Positions 1 through 8,136 of a DNA stretch of 9,172 nucleotides are shown here, piece by piece. Each line of letters opens with the position of its first letter. Within the stretch, counting starts at the first letter, position 1. A model generated the notes under the pieces. It was not told the DNA's origin. It worked only from the letters and a program-made list of their open reading frames with translations, and searched no databases. The translations under genes were made by a program, and so were the position numbers. Source of the stretch: Bacilli bacterium (lineage in GTDB: Bacteria > Bacillota_I > Bacilli_A > Haloplasmatales > Haloplasmataceae); NCBI GenBank assembly GCA_012513195.1, contig JAAZCR010000306.1, forward strand, positions 1 to 9,172, read 5' to 3'.

Positions 1-770
1 CAAATACGTTCATCAACAACAATCTTCACATTGACATATTTTTGTTCAACGATATTGTGATTGCGGTCAATGATGCGTTCCTTATTCTTAATCCCAAATG
101 CGACGAAAATTGAAGTAGTACCGAATTCATAAATATGATGATAAACAGGTTGAACTCCTAGTGAACCCAAATCGGTCACAAACACACTGGTATGGAAAGG
201 ACTTACCCGGTTTAAAACCTTGGGCATTTTACCACGATGATCTAGCCAGTTTAAGAATCCTACGAGAAAACGCACAAGGAATCCAGGACACATCATAATT
301 AGTTTAGCAGTTTTATCCGCGTCATTAGTTGCGTTTGTTTGTTTGTTTTCATTAATCGCTTTATTCATCTTTTCCATTACATCAAAAATTGTATCAGTAG
401 GTTCAAATTCCATCTTAATCGTTGTTTCAGGACTATCTTCTGACATATCCCGTTTTACTGCTAAACTGACGAATATACCATTACGGGCGTAAATCTTACG
501 CCCTGACACAAAGCGGTTTAGCCGTGGTTTTAGCGCCATAGTTCTTACCATCGCAGCGATAACGATATGTAAGAAACTGACGTTAATGTTTTGTGCCCGT
601 TTATCTTGAATATATTTTTCTGTTTTTTCGAGAATAATTTTATCATCAAAGAATACTTGTGAATCCACCCGTGTTTTCATTATATAAGGGATAATCTTAT
701 AAAATGGATCGACTTTTCTAAGTAATTTACCATCATAACGGTCGCCAAATCGTCTTCTTTTCTTATTCAT
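1..770 (-). CDS. Stand-alone 2-oxoacid dehydrogenase E2-like acyltransferase domain protein (3' end cut by window edge)
   Basis: The frame is open for 256 codons from ATG at 770 to the left edge; the C-terminus is missing. The protein lacks the lipoyl and peripheral-subunit-binding domains of true E2 subunits and starts almost directly in the catalytic (chloramphenicol-acetyltransferase-like) fold. Visible matches are the RNGIFVSLAVKRD strand near residues 101-113 and SVFVTDLGSLGVQPV near 198-212, which corresponds to the SVTVTNLGMFG-type segment of E2. About 54 residues after that comes DERI, where E2 enzymes have DHRVVDG, so the catalytic His appears to be Glu. It may therefore be an acyltransferase of unknown substrate or a non-catalytic homologue. 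A GGGAG ribosome binding site lies 8 bases before the ATG. It has its own promoter and sits beyond the lysS terminator. Fold assignment is fairly secure; function is not. Confidence 0.75.
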   Translation of the reverse strand, partial: MNKKRRRFGDRYDGKLLRKVDPFYKIIPYIMKTRVDSQVFFDDKIILEKTEKYIQDKRAQNINVSFLHIVIAAMVRTMALKPRLNRFVSGRKIYARNGIFVSLAVKRDMSEDSPETTIKMEFEPTDTIFDVMEKMNKAINENKQTNATNDADKTAKLIMMCPGFLVRFLVGFLNWLDHRGKMPKVLNRVSPFHTSVFVTDLGSLGVQPVYHHIYEFGTTSIFVAFGIKNKERIIDRNHNIVEQKYVNVKIVVDERI

Positions 771-800
771 CTTCTACACTCCCGCTTAAGTCTTTCTCAC

Positions 801-829
801 ATTATACCACAACAAGCATTTGAATAAAA
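801..829 (-). promoter_or_regulatory. Promoter of the E2-like gene (extended -10)
   Basis: On the minus strand a perfect TATAAT (806-801) is preceded by TGG, giving the extended -10 form TGnTATAAT. The -35 region is weak (TTTATT or TTTTAT at 16-17 bases), which is usual for extended -10 promoters. The predicted start of transcription is near 794, leaving a leader of about 25 bases with the GGGAG site at 783-779. Confidence 0.7.
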
Positions 830-864
830 CTAATTTTATTATCAAAATAATACTAGAAAACGAA

Positions 865-2431
<1,567 letters not shown>

Positions 2432-2448
2432 ATTCTTCAACTTTTTAT

Positions 2449-2477
2449 ATTATACAAATATATTATGAAGTTTTCAA
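2449..2477 (-). promoter_or_regulatory. Housekeeping (sigma-A type) promoter of lysS
   Basis: Minus-strand TTGAAA (2477-2472), a 17-base spacer and a perfect TATAAT (2454-2449). This is the best promoter match in the window. It begins 8 bases beyond the stop of the preceding gene, where no terminator is visible, so lysS may be fed both by this promoter and by read-through from the dusB operon. Confidence 0.8.
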
Positions 2478-2484
2478 CTATACT

Positions 2485-2946
2485 TTATTTATTTTTACGG
2501 AATAATCGCCTTTTAGGTTTTTCCTCTTCTTCAGGTTCTTTTTTTAGTACTTTTGTCTTTAAATAGTAATCATGTAATGTTTGTTTTTTGGAAAGATAAA
2601 AAATAATTTCTACAATAATCCCTATTATGGTGAGATAAAAAAGTTGTTTAAGGAAAACTTCTCTGAAAAGTATTCTCCCATATGTGATACGACCTAATGT
2701 CGGTTCAATATATAAATCATTAAGTGATTTACCTAATGACCCTTTTAATTTTAAACAAATTAACGGATAAATAATAAAATAAAAAAATACTTCAATAATA
2801 ACTAAAACTATGTAAAAGTATGGGATTTCCATCACGTTTTTATCTAAATAATATAGACCAAAAGCGATAACCCCCATTGTAATAATCACAAACAAGTAAT
2901 CGTAAAACAACGACATTAAGCGATCAAAAAAATAATTCTTCTTCAT
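2485..2946 (-). CDS. Small RDD-family integral membrane protein
   Basis: A 153-residue protein of unknown function. RDD-type landmarks are visible: Arg9 and Asp16 in FFDRLMSLFYDYLF, the GSLGKSL turn at 69-75, and HDYYLKTKVL at 125-134, with Asp126 as the second conserved Asp. Hydrophobic stretches near residues 17-35, 43-64 and 101-118 fit the three-helix RDD topology. The tail (135-153) is unusual in switching from acidic (EPEEEE) to strongly basic (KPKRRLFRKNK). ATG at 2946 is preferred over the upstream ATG at 2961, because GGCGGTG lies 4 bases before it and the upstream ATG has no ribosome binding site. It starts one base after the dusB stop, so translation is probably coupled to dusB. 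Some RDD proteins have been linked to ion or solute transport; nothing here identifies a substrate. Confidence 0.8.
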   Translation of the reverse strand: MKKNYFFDRLMSLFYDYLFVIITMGVIAFGLYYLDKNVMEIPYFYIVLVIIEVFFYFIIYPLICLKLKGSLGKSLNDLYIEPTLGRITYGRILFREVFLKQLFYLTIIGIIVEIIFYLSKKQTLHDYYLKTKVLKKEPEEEEKPKRRLFRKNK

Positions 2947-2947
2947 T

Positions 2948-3952
2948 TTACACCGCCCCATCTATAATTGGCTTATCCTCCAAAATCTCTAAATATTTTT
3001 CTAGCAAGTTCTTAATCTCTTCAGCCTTTGTTAAATTATTAACTTCCCGTTTAATAGTTGTCGCATTATAAAGCCCTTTAATATACCAAGGAATGTGGCT
3101 CCGCATTTCTAATACTGCCACTCTTTCTCCCTTTAATTCAATTAATGAATGCATATGATTTATAGCCTGCATGATGCGTTCTCTAGGAGTTGGATCAGGT
3201 AATAAATCACCTGTGTCTAGATAATGTACCGTTTGTTTAATCAACCAAGGATTCCCTAAAACCGCTCGCCCAATCATCACAGCATCAACCTTGGTTTCTT
3301 CTAGCATTCGTTTAGCATCTTGTGGTGTTTTCACATCACCATTTCCAATTACAGGAATTGTGGTTACTGCTTCTTTAACTTGTCTAATGATATTCCAATC
3401 TGCTACTCCTGTGTACATTTGTGCTCTGGTTCTTCCATGAATCGCAATTGCCTGCGCTCCGGCTTTTTCACATTTTTGCGCAATTTCCACTGCATAAATA
3501 GTTTTACTGTCCCACCCCGCTCGCATCTTAACCGTCACAGGCTTGCTTACCGTATCAACTACGCGACTTACAATTTCATAAATCTTATCAGGGTACAATA
3601 GTAATTTTGCGCCTGCATCATTTTTTACAACTTTAGGCACAGGGCAACCAAGATTTATATCAATGATCTTCGCATTACAATACTTATCGATAATTTTAGC
3701 AGCTTCCACTATGCTTGTGACATCTCCACCGAAAACTTGCATGGAGACTGGTTGTTCATCATCATCAACTCTTAACATCTCCAGCGTTTTTTCATTTTCA
3801 AAGATTAGTGCTTTGTCGCTGACCATTTCTGCATAGATTAATCCCGCTCCCATTGCTTTACAAATTTTACGAAAACTCACATTACCGATTCCAGCCATCG
3901 GGGCGATTACCACTTGGTTGGCTATTTCAATGTCAGCTATTCTCCATTTCAT
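2948..3952 (-). CDS. dusB: tRNA-dihydrouridine synthase (DusB type)
   Basis: Flavin-dependent enzyme that reduces specific uridines to dihydrouridine in tRNA using NADPH. The 334-residue product shows a TIM-barrel FMN-binding fold: APMAG at 17-21, QVFGG at 72-76, the catalytic-Cys segment DINLGCPVPKVVKNDAG at 98-114 with Cys103, KMRAGW at 142-147, IHGRTR at 171-176, IGNGDV at 202-207, GRA at 229-231, and the C-terminal tRNA-binding helical part with MRSHIPWYIKG near 283-293. The open frame reaches back to 4039, but the 29 extra residues match nothing and overlap yfcE. ATG 3952 follows AGGTGAT (3962-3956) and gives the family's usual N-terminus. It lies 68 bases after yfcE and one base before the RDD gene. 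dusB next to lysS is the Bacillus arrangement. Confidence 0.95.
   Translation of the reverse strand: MKWRIADIEIANQVVIAPMAGIGNVSFRKICKAMGAGLIYAEMVSDKALIFENEKTLEMLRVDDDEQPVSMQVFGGDVTSIVEAAKIIDKYCNAKIIDINLGCPVPKVVKNDAGAKLLLYPDKIYEIVSRVVDTVSKPVTVKMRAGWDSKTIYAVEIAQKCEKAGAQAIAIHGRTRAQMYTGVADWNIIRQVKEAVTTIPVIGNGDVKTPQDAKRMLEETKVDAVMIGRAVLGNPWLIKQTVHYLDTGDLLPDPTPRERIMQAINHMHSLIELKGERVAVLEMRSHIPWYIKGLYNATTIKREVNNLTKAEEIKNLLEKYLEILEDKPIIDGAV
2951..2957 (-). promoter_or_regulatory. Ribosome binding site of the RDD gene, inside the dusB 3' end
   Basis: Minus-strand GGCGGTG (2957-2951) differs by one base from the GGAGGTG consensus and lies 4 bases before ATG 2946. It overlaps the last two sense codons and the first base of the dusB stop region, so the site is part of dusB. 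This favours the shorter RDD start. Confidence 0.55.
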
Positions 3953-3955
3953 GTT

Positions 3956-3962
3956 ATCACCT
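3956..3962 (-). promoter_or_regulatory. Ribosome binding site of dusB that decides the start
   Basis: Minus-strand AGGTGAT (3962-3956) matches the 3' half of the Shine-Dalgarno consensus and ends 3 bases before ATG 3952. No comparable site precedes the longer-frame ATG at 4039. Confidence 0.6.
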
Positions 3963-3983
3963 AAACTTATTTTACAATTTTTT

Positions 3984-4014
3984 ATTATATTAAGCAAATT
4001 GTTTTTCCTTTCGA
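3984..4014 (-). promoter_or_regulatory. Possible weak promoter before dusB
   Basis: A perfect TATAAT (3989-3984) sits in the 68-base yfcE-dusB gap, but the only -35-like element, TCGAAA (4014-4009), is 19 bases away and the stretch is very AT-rich. dusB may simply be co-transcribed with yfcE. This is a weak call. Confidence 0.3.
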
Positions 4015-4020
4015 CACTAA

Positions 4021-4557
4021 TTATAATTGGATTTGCCACAAAACTTTGTTCTCAAAAGTCTTAATGATGATTTTACCATCTTCATATAATGCATAAGTTG
4101 GTTCATAATTATCTTTAGGTAGAGAAATTGAACCAGGATTAAGTTTAATATAACTACTATTTTCTAATACAGGAATATGAGTATGGCCATAAACATAAAT
4201 ACTATTTTCCGTTAATGGTAACTGTTCAGGATTATATAGATGACCATGCGTAAGGAAAAAAGTATAATTATCAATTAACAGATAAGAATAAGCGCTAGAG
4301 ACAGGAAATTCTAAGATCATTTGATCAACTTCACTATCACAATTTCCTCTTACACAAATAATCTTATCTTTATATTGATTTAAAAGGTTCGCCACTTCTT
4401 TAGGTTCATAGTCTTTCGGCACGGGATTACGAGGACCATGATACAAAATATCCCCTAAAAGAATTAATCTATCACATTTTTCCTTATTAAACTTATCAAT
4501 TAATAATTTTGTGTAGTATAATGAACCATGGATATCGGATGCAATTAGAAGTTTCAT
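4021..4557 (-). CDS. Calcineurin-like metallophosphoesterase, YfcE/MJ0936 type
   Basis: A 178-residue cytoplasmic phosphodiesterase, the usual length for the YfcE family. The full metal-binding set is present: D8 and H10 in ASDIHGS, D36 in LLGDIL, N72 in VRGNCDSE, H104 in LTHGH, and H125/H127 in YGHTHIP. Members hydrolyse phosphodiester model substrates with divalent metal ions; the physiological substrate is generally unknown and the sequence does not show it. ATG 4557 begins the canonical MKLLIASD strand and has AAAGGTGGA just upstream. It is the first gene of a probable yfcE-dusB-RDD transcript and diverges from maf. This family is not part of the Bacillus tilS-lysS backbone as I recall it, so it is probably a later insertion there. 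I leave the symbol blank because E. coli yfcE may not be the strict orthologue. Confidence 0.92.
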   Translation of the reverse strand: MKLLIASDIHGSLYYTKLLIDKFNKEKCDRLILLGDILYHGPRNPVPKDYEPKEVANLLNQYKDKIICVRGNCDSEVDQMILEFPVSSAYSYLLIDNYTFFLTHGHLYNPEQLPLTENSIYVYGHTHIPVLENSSYIKLNPGSISLPKDNYEPTYALYEDGKIIIKTFENKVLWQIQL

Positions 4558-4585
4558 AAATCCACCTTTTTCTTAAATTTCTTCA

Positions 4586-4621
4586 TGATATAATTAAATC
4601 ATTCTAATTATACACTATAAT
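4586..4621 (+). promoter_or_regulatory. Promoter region of maf (two candidate -10 boxes)
   Basis: Two plus-strand TATAAT boxes are present. One (4589-4594) is preceded by TGA, forming an extended -10. The other (4616-4621) has a weak TTAAAT -35 at 16 bases and would start transcription about 20 bases before the maf start. Sequence alone does not show which is used, or whether both are. Confidence 0.55.
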
Positions 4622-4635
4622 TCGACATACTTGAA
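4607..4635 (-). promoter_or_regulatory. Promoter of yfcE-dusB-RDD
   Basis: Minus-strand TATAAT (4612-4607) with a poor -35, TTCAAG (4635-4630), at exactly 17 bases. The predicted transcription start is near 4600, leaving a leader of about 43 bases. It overlaps the maf promoter region; its -10 is the mirror image of a maf -10 candidate three bases away. Confidence 0.6.
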
Positions 4636-4639
4636 AGGA
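4634..4639 (+). promoter_or_regulatory. Ribosome binding site of maf that decides the start
   Basis: AAAGGA (4634-4639) runs into the first in-frame ATG at 4639, so that codon is too close to be used. The next in-frame ATG at 4648 is 8 bases away and starts the protein at MKIILASNSPRR, the usual Maf N-terminus. Confidence 0.7.
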
Positions 4640-4647
4640 TGAACGAA

Positions 4648-5202
4648 ATGAAAATAATACTCGCTAGTAATTCACCAAGGCGTAAAGAACTATTTAAATA
4701 TATTATCGATGAATTTGAAGTTCATGTCAGTGAAGTTGATGAAAGTTATGATCCTAACTTAAAACCAGCGGAAATCGTTACTTATCTTTCTAAGCAAAAA
4801 GCGCTGGCGGTAAGTAAACGATTCCCTAACGATTTAATCGTTGGTAGTGATACAATCGTTTATATTGATGATGAAGTGTTAGAAAAACCGCGAACTAAAG
4901 AAGAGGCTTATCAAATGTTAAAGAAACTAGCTGGACGTACTCATAAAGTTTATACGGGAGTTACTATTATCTATAATAACCAAATTGATAGTTTTCATAG
5001 CGAAACGCTTGTAACCTTTCATGATATGAGCGATGAAGAAATTTATGACTATATTGAAACTAAAGAACCAATGGATAAAGCTGGCGCTTATGGTATTCAA
5101 GGTTATGGAGCTAAATTTATCAAAAGCATAACTGGAGATTATTTCACAGTAGTAGGTCTACCAGTTAGTTTATTATATCAACATTTAAAAAAGTACCTTT
5201 AA
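4648..5202 (+). CDS. maf: Maf family nucleoside triphosphate pyrophosphatase (dTTP/UTP type, YhdE-like)
   Basis: Cytoplasmic house-cleaning enzyme that hydrolyses dTTP, UTP and some modified pyrimidine nucleotides to monophosphates; in Bacillus subtilis Maf has been linked to septum formation. The 184-residue product has the family's usual size and motifs: LASNSPRRKELF at 5-16, VGSDTIV at 65-71 with catalytic Asp68, LEKPRTKEEA at 78-87, and GAYGIQGYGAKFI at 146-158, followed by GDYFTVVGLPVSLL. The GAYGIQG form and overall motif set point to the dTTP/UTP subgroup rather than the 7-methyl-GTP subgroup. It is the only plus-strand gene in the window. It diverges from yfcE and converges on hslO with a 4-base overlap of the ends, sharing a terminator with it. 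The start was moved 3 codons downstream of the longest frame because of the ribosome binding site. Confidence 0.95.
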   Translation: MKIILASNSPRRKELFKYIIDEFEVHVSEVDESYDPNLKPAEIVTYLSKQKALAVSKRFPNDLIVGSDTIVYIDDEVLEKPRTKEEAYQMLKKLAGRTHKVYTGVTIIYNNQIDSFHSETLVTFHDMSDEEIYDYIETKEPMDKAGAYGIQGYGAKFIKSITGDYFTVVGLPVSLLYQHLKKYL

Positions 5203-5215
5203 TCGGTACTTTTTT
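5187..5215. terminator. Bidirectional terminator shared by maf and hslO
   Basis: A perfect 11-bp inverted repeat (5187-5197 with 5205-5215) has a core of GTACC/GGTAC, flanking A6 and T6 tracts, and a 7-base loop. It therefore forms a hairpin followed by a U-tract on either strand. Both stop codons lie in the loop: maf TAA at 5200-5202 and hslO TAA at 5201-5199. Confidence 0.88.
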
Positions 5216-6086
5216 CCATATCATTGATAATTTCCTGTAATTCATTTTCTGTATAATAATATCTTTCTTTACAGAAATGGCAAACTACTTCAGCGCCATG
5301 ATCTTCTTCAATGATTTTCTGTACTTCATCTTTACCTAAACTAGCTAACCCTTCCGCAAAGCGTTCCTTACTACAGTTACATACAAACTTGATATCAAGT
5401 TTAGATATGATTTGATAGTCATTGTCTTGACAAATGGCTTTTACAACATCTTCGGGTTTATACCCTTCATATAACATTTGGGAAACAGGTTTAATTGATT
5501 TTAAGATGTTTTCTAAAGTTGTAATTGTTTCATCCGTTGCTCCAGGCATTACTTGAATAATGAAACCTCCAGCAGATAATACCGAATTATCTGTGTCAAC
5601 ATATACACCGCAGCCCACACTTGATGGTGTTTGTTCGCTTTTCGCAAAATAATAAGTAAAGTCTTCTCCTAATTCACCACTTATAAGATTAACTGAGGAG
5701 ATGAAAAAGTCCTTTAAACCTAAATCTTTAATAACAGTGATTTCCCCGTTAGTACCAACAGCTGCCTGGACATTGAGTTTACCATCGGGATATTGAAAGT
5801 GGACATCAGGATTAGCCACATAACCTTTAACTTCTCCAGTCGCATTAGCATCAACTAAGATTTCTCCAATGGGTCCATCGCCAGTAACCTTAACGGTCAA
5901 ACTTTCACGTCCTTTTAACATCGCGCCCATCATGGCGGCAACTGCCATTGTTCTTCCTAAAGCAGCGGTTGCGGCTGGTAAAGTCTGATGGCGTCTTTGG
6001 GCTTCCCTTACAGTTTCGGTTATGTTAACCGCATATATTCTAATTGTTCCATTAAAAGCAAGTGCACGTACTAAATAATCGCTCAT
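5199..6086 (-). CDS. hslO: Redox-regulated molecular chaperone Hsp33
   Basis: Cytoplasmic holdase chaperone activated by oxidation together with unfolding: four cysteines bind zinc when reduced and form disulfides on oxidative stress. The 295-residue product has the usual length. The N-terminal chaperone domain includes QTLPAATAALGRTM near 34-47 and GDGPIGEILVDANATG near 69-84. The C-terminal redox switch has CNC (Cys236, Cys238) and CHFC (Cys269, Cys272), so all four zinc ligands are intact. ATG 6086 is preceded by AAAGGTG with 5 bases between. It lies downstream of ftsH, as in Bacillus, but without coaX between them. Only a terminator and 32 more bases separate it from ftsH, and no convincing promoter is visible there; read-through from ftsH is the simplest source of its mRNA. 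Confidence 0.97.
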   Translation of the reverse strand: MSDYLVRALAFNGTIRIYAVNITETVREAQRRHQTLPAATAALGRTMAVAAMMGAMLKGRESLTVKVTGDGPIGEILVDANATGEVKGYVANPDVHFQYPDGKLNVQAAVGTNGEITVIKDLGLKDFFISSVNLISGELGEDFTYYFAKSEQTPSSVGCGVYVDTDNSVLSAGGFIIQVMPGATDETITTLENILKSIKPVSQMLYEGYKPEDVVKAICQDNDYQIISKLDIKFVCNCSKERFAEGLASLGKDEVQKIIEEDHGAEVVCHFCKERYYYTENELQEIINDMEKSTD

Positions 6087-6122
6087 ATAAACACCTTTCT
6101 TTTCAAATTTGATTTCCTGTAA

Positions 6123-6154
6123 AAAATCCCTTAAAACGATGTTTAAGGGATTTT
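6123..6154 (-). terminator. Intrinsic terminator after ftsH
   Basis: A perfect 13-bp inverted repeat (6123-6135 with 6142-6154) closes on a 6-base loop. On the minus strand its 3' arm runs into an unbroken T6 (6126-6121). It begins 6 bases after the ftsH stop codon and should end most of the tilS-hpt-ftsH transcript. Confidence 0.9.
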
Positions 6155-6160
6155 AATCTA

Positions 6161-8125
6161 TTAATTAGTTTGTGTATCGTCAGTTTCTTTATTATTATTT
6201 TCTTTATTATTGTTCTTAGCTTCTTCAGCTTCGCGTGCTTTCTTTTCTTCCCACCAGTTAACTTTACCAGTAGCTACTAACTCTTCGATATCTTCTTTAG
6301 TTAGTGTTTCCATTTCGATTAACTGATGAGCAATTAAATCTAACAAGTTGCGGTTTTCGGTTATCACAGTCTTAGCCCGTTCATAACATTCTTCAATAAT
6401 ACGACGAATTTCAATATCGATTTCATGGGCTACTTGACTTGAGAAGTTCTTATCTTTCATGTAATCTCTTCCTAAGAAGACATCACCAGTTCTTTGTTCA
6501 TATTGAACTGGACCTAAATTGCTCATACCGTATTCTGTAACCATCGCACGCGCTAGCTTTGTCGCTCTTTCAAAATCGTTATGCGCACCAGTAGTTATTT
6601 CATTGAAAACTACTTCTTCGGCTACCCGACCAGCAAGTAGACCTGTAATTTCATCAAGCAAGTCTTGTTTTGTTTGAACAAAACGTTCTTCTTCAGGAAG
6701 CATTAAGTTATAACCGCCTGCTTGTCCACGCGGAATAATCGTTACTTTATGCACTGTAGCAGCATTTTTGAGTTTTACCCCAATAACAGCATGGCCAGCT
6801 TCATGATAAGCGATGATATTTTTATCGCGTTCAGAGTATTTACGACTCTTCTTCGCAGGTCCCATTAATACTCGGTCCATTGCTTCATCTATATCAGGCA
6901 TTTCAATTACTTTACGATTATTACGAGCGGCTAATAATGCTGCTTCATTTAAGAGATTTTCAAGATCAGCACCACTAAAGCCTGGTGTTCGTTTTGCGAC
7001 ATCCGCTAAACGAACATTAGGAGCGAATTTCTTATTACGAGCATGAACTTTAAGAATCTCTTCCCGTCCTTTAACATCTGGTAAGTTAACCATGATTTGA
7101 CGGTCGAAACGACCAGGACGTAATAATGCTGGGTCGAGAACATCTGGACGGTTAGTCGCAGCCATGACGATGACACCAGTATTAGAACCAAAGCCATCCA
7201 TTTCCGCTAATAATTGGTTGAGGGTTTGTTCGCGTTCGTCATGACCTCCACCTAAACCAGCACCTCTTTGACGACCTACTGCGTCAATTTCATCAATAAA
7301 GATGATACATGGTGCATTTTGTTTAGCAGTCTTGAACATATCACGTACACGACTTGCTCCAACCCCAACGAACATTTCTACGAAGTCGGAACCAGAAATG
7401 GAATAGAAAGGAACGTTTGCTTCACCTGCACAAGCACGAGCTAAAAGTGTTTTCCCTGTCCCTGGAGGACCATATAATAATACCCCTTTAGGAATTCGAG
7501 CCCCAACTTCATTGTACTTACGAGGGTTCTTGAGAAAGTCGACGATTTCAATTAATTCTTCTTTTTCTTCCTCTTGACCAGCTACATCGTCAAAAGTAAC
7601 ATCCTTAGTTCTGTTAAGTCTTGCACGTGAACGAGCAAAGTCGAATGCTTTATTGTTATTACCTGCACTACGTAAAAAGATGACGATGAAGACAACAATC
7701 AGAACAATCGGTAAAATGAACGATAGTAAAGCTAACAATCCGCCATATGACCTTACGGCTTCACTTTCCATTTCAATATTTTTTGTAACTGCTAGTTTCT
7801 GGATTTCTTCTACCAAAAAGTCACCGTAAATTTTTGCTTCATAGACAACGTTTTTGTCTTTAGTATAAATTTTAATATGATGAATATTATAGTTATAATC
7901 ACCTGTTTGTGGTGAGAAAATAATCTTCGTAACAATCTTCGCTTTGTCTTCTGTTTGGTCAGTGTTTTCAATTAAAGTTATAACTTCATTATAATTAATT
8001 TCTTCCACTGTGCCATGACCGCGCATGATGTATACGATAATTAGAAAAATAATTGCGATTGCTAGAAAATATACTAGATAGCCGCTCCAGCCATTGTTAG
8101 GTTTCTTTTTTATCGCATTAGCCAT
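6161..8125 (-). CDS. ftsH: ATP-dependent zinc metalloprotease FtsH
   Basis: Membrane-anchored hexameric AAA+ protease that extracts and degrades misfolded membrane proteins and selected regulators. In the 654-residue product: transmembrane helix 1 at about 14-34, an extracytoplasmic domain at about 35-127, transmembrane helix 2 at about 129-151, Walker A GPPGTGKT at 219-226, Walker B IIFIDE at 274-279, the second region of homology with [21 protein letters not shown] near 323-343, the zinc site HEAGH at 441-445, and the third zinc ligand Asp517 in [10 protein letters not shown]. All catalytic residues are intact. The C-terminal tail of about 25 residues is Asn/Lys/Glu-rich low-complexity sequence. 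ATG 8125 follows a near-perfect AAGGAGGT. It starts 11 bases after hpt and is probably transcribed with tilS and hpt. No CIRCE-like operator is seen nearby. Confidence 0.98.
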   Translation of the reverse strand: MANAIKKKPNNGWSGYLVYFLAIAIIFLIIVYIMRGHGTVEEINYNEVITLIENTDQTEDKAKIVTKIIFSPQTGDYNYNIHHIKIYTKDKNVVYEAKIYGDFLVEEIQKLAVTKNIEMESEAVRSYGGLLALLSFILPIVLIVVFIVIFLRSAGNNNKAFDFARSRARLNRTKDVTFDDVAGQEEEKEELIEIVDFLKNPRKYNEVGARIPKGVLLYGPPGTGKTLLARACAGEANVPFYSISGSDFVEMFVGVGASRVRDMFKTAKQNAPCIIFIDEIDAVGRQRGAGLGGGHDEREQTLNQLLAEMDGFGSNTGVIVMAATNRPDVLDPALLRPGRFDRQIMVNLPDVKGREEILKVHARNKKFAPNVRLADVAKRTPGFSGADLENLLNEAALLAARNNRKVIEMPDIDEAMDRVLMGPAKKSRKYSERDKNIIAYHEAGHAVIGVKLKNAATVHKVTIIPRGQAGGYNLMLPEEERFVQTKQDLLDEITGLLAGRVAEEVVFNEITTGAHNDFERATKLARAMVTEYGMSNLGPVQYEQRTGDVFLGRDYMKDKNFSSQVAHEIDIEIRRIIEECYERAKTVITENRNLLDLIAHQLIEMETLTKEDIEELVATGKVNWWEEKKAREAEEAKNNNKENNNKETDDTQTN

Positions 8126-8136
8126 CTTAGACCTCC

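Noticed and set aside
333..348. Four tandem GTTT units in the E2-like gene, with shorter similar runs near 893-904 in lysS; possible slippage-based phase variation
   Set aside because: Four tetranucleotide units are too few for frequent slippage, the frame is intact, and the segment encodes an ordinary Asn/Lys/Gln/Thr linker.
823..840. Inverted repeat AATAAAA-CTAA-TTTTATT downstream of the lysS terminator
   Set aside because: The stem is made only of A-T pairs with no U-tract beyond it; it is expected by chance in AT-rich spacer sequence and overlaps the -35 region of the next gene.
3320..3601. Plus-strand open frame of 93 codons inside dusB
   Set aside because: Antisense to the conserved DusB barrel; no independent support.
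3953..4039. Upstream extension of dusB to ATG 4039
   Set aside because: The 29 extra residues match no DusB N-terminus and overlap the end of yfcE, while ATG 3952 has a ribosome binding site.
4558..4647. Possible small RNA or riboswitch in the divergent yfcE-maf gap
   Set aside because: The gap is fully used by promoter elements and ribosome binding sites on both strands and contains no GC-rich stem.
6813..7197. Open frames on both strands inside ftsH (6813-7046 plus, 7006-7197 minus)
   Set aside because: They lie in other frames of the highly conserved AAA domain, where codon constraint keeps alternative frames open by chance.
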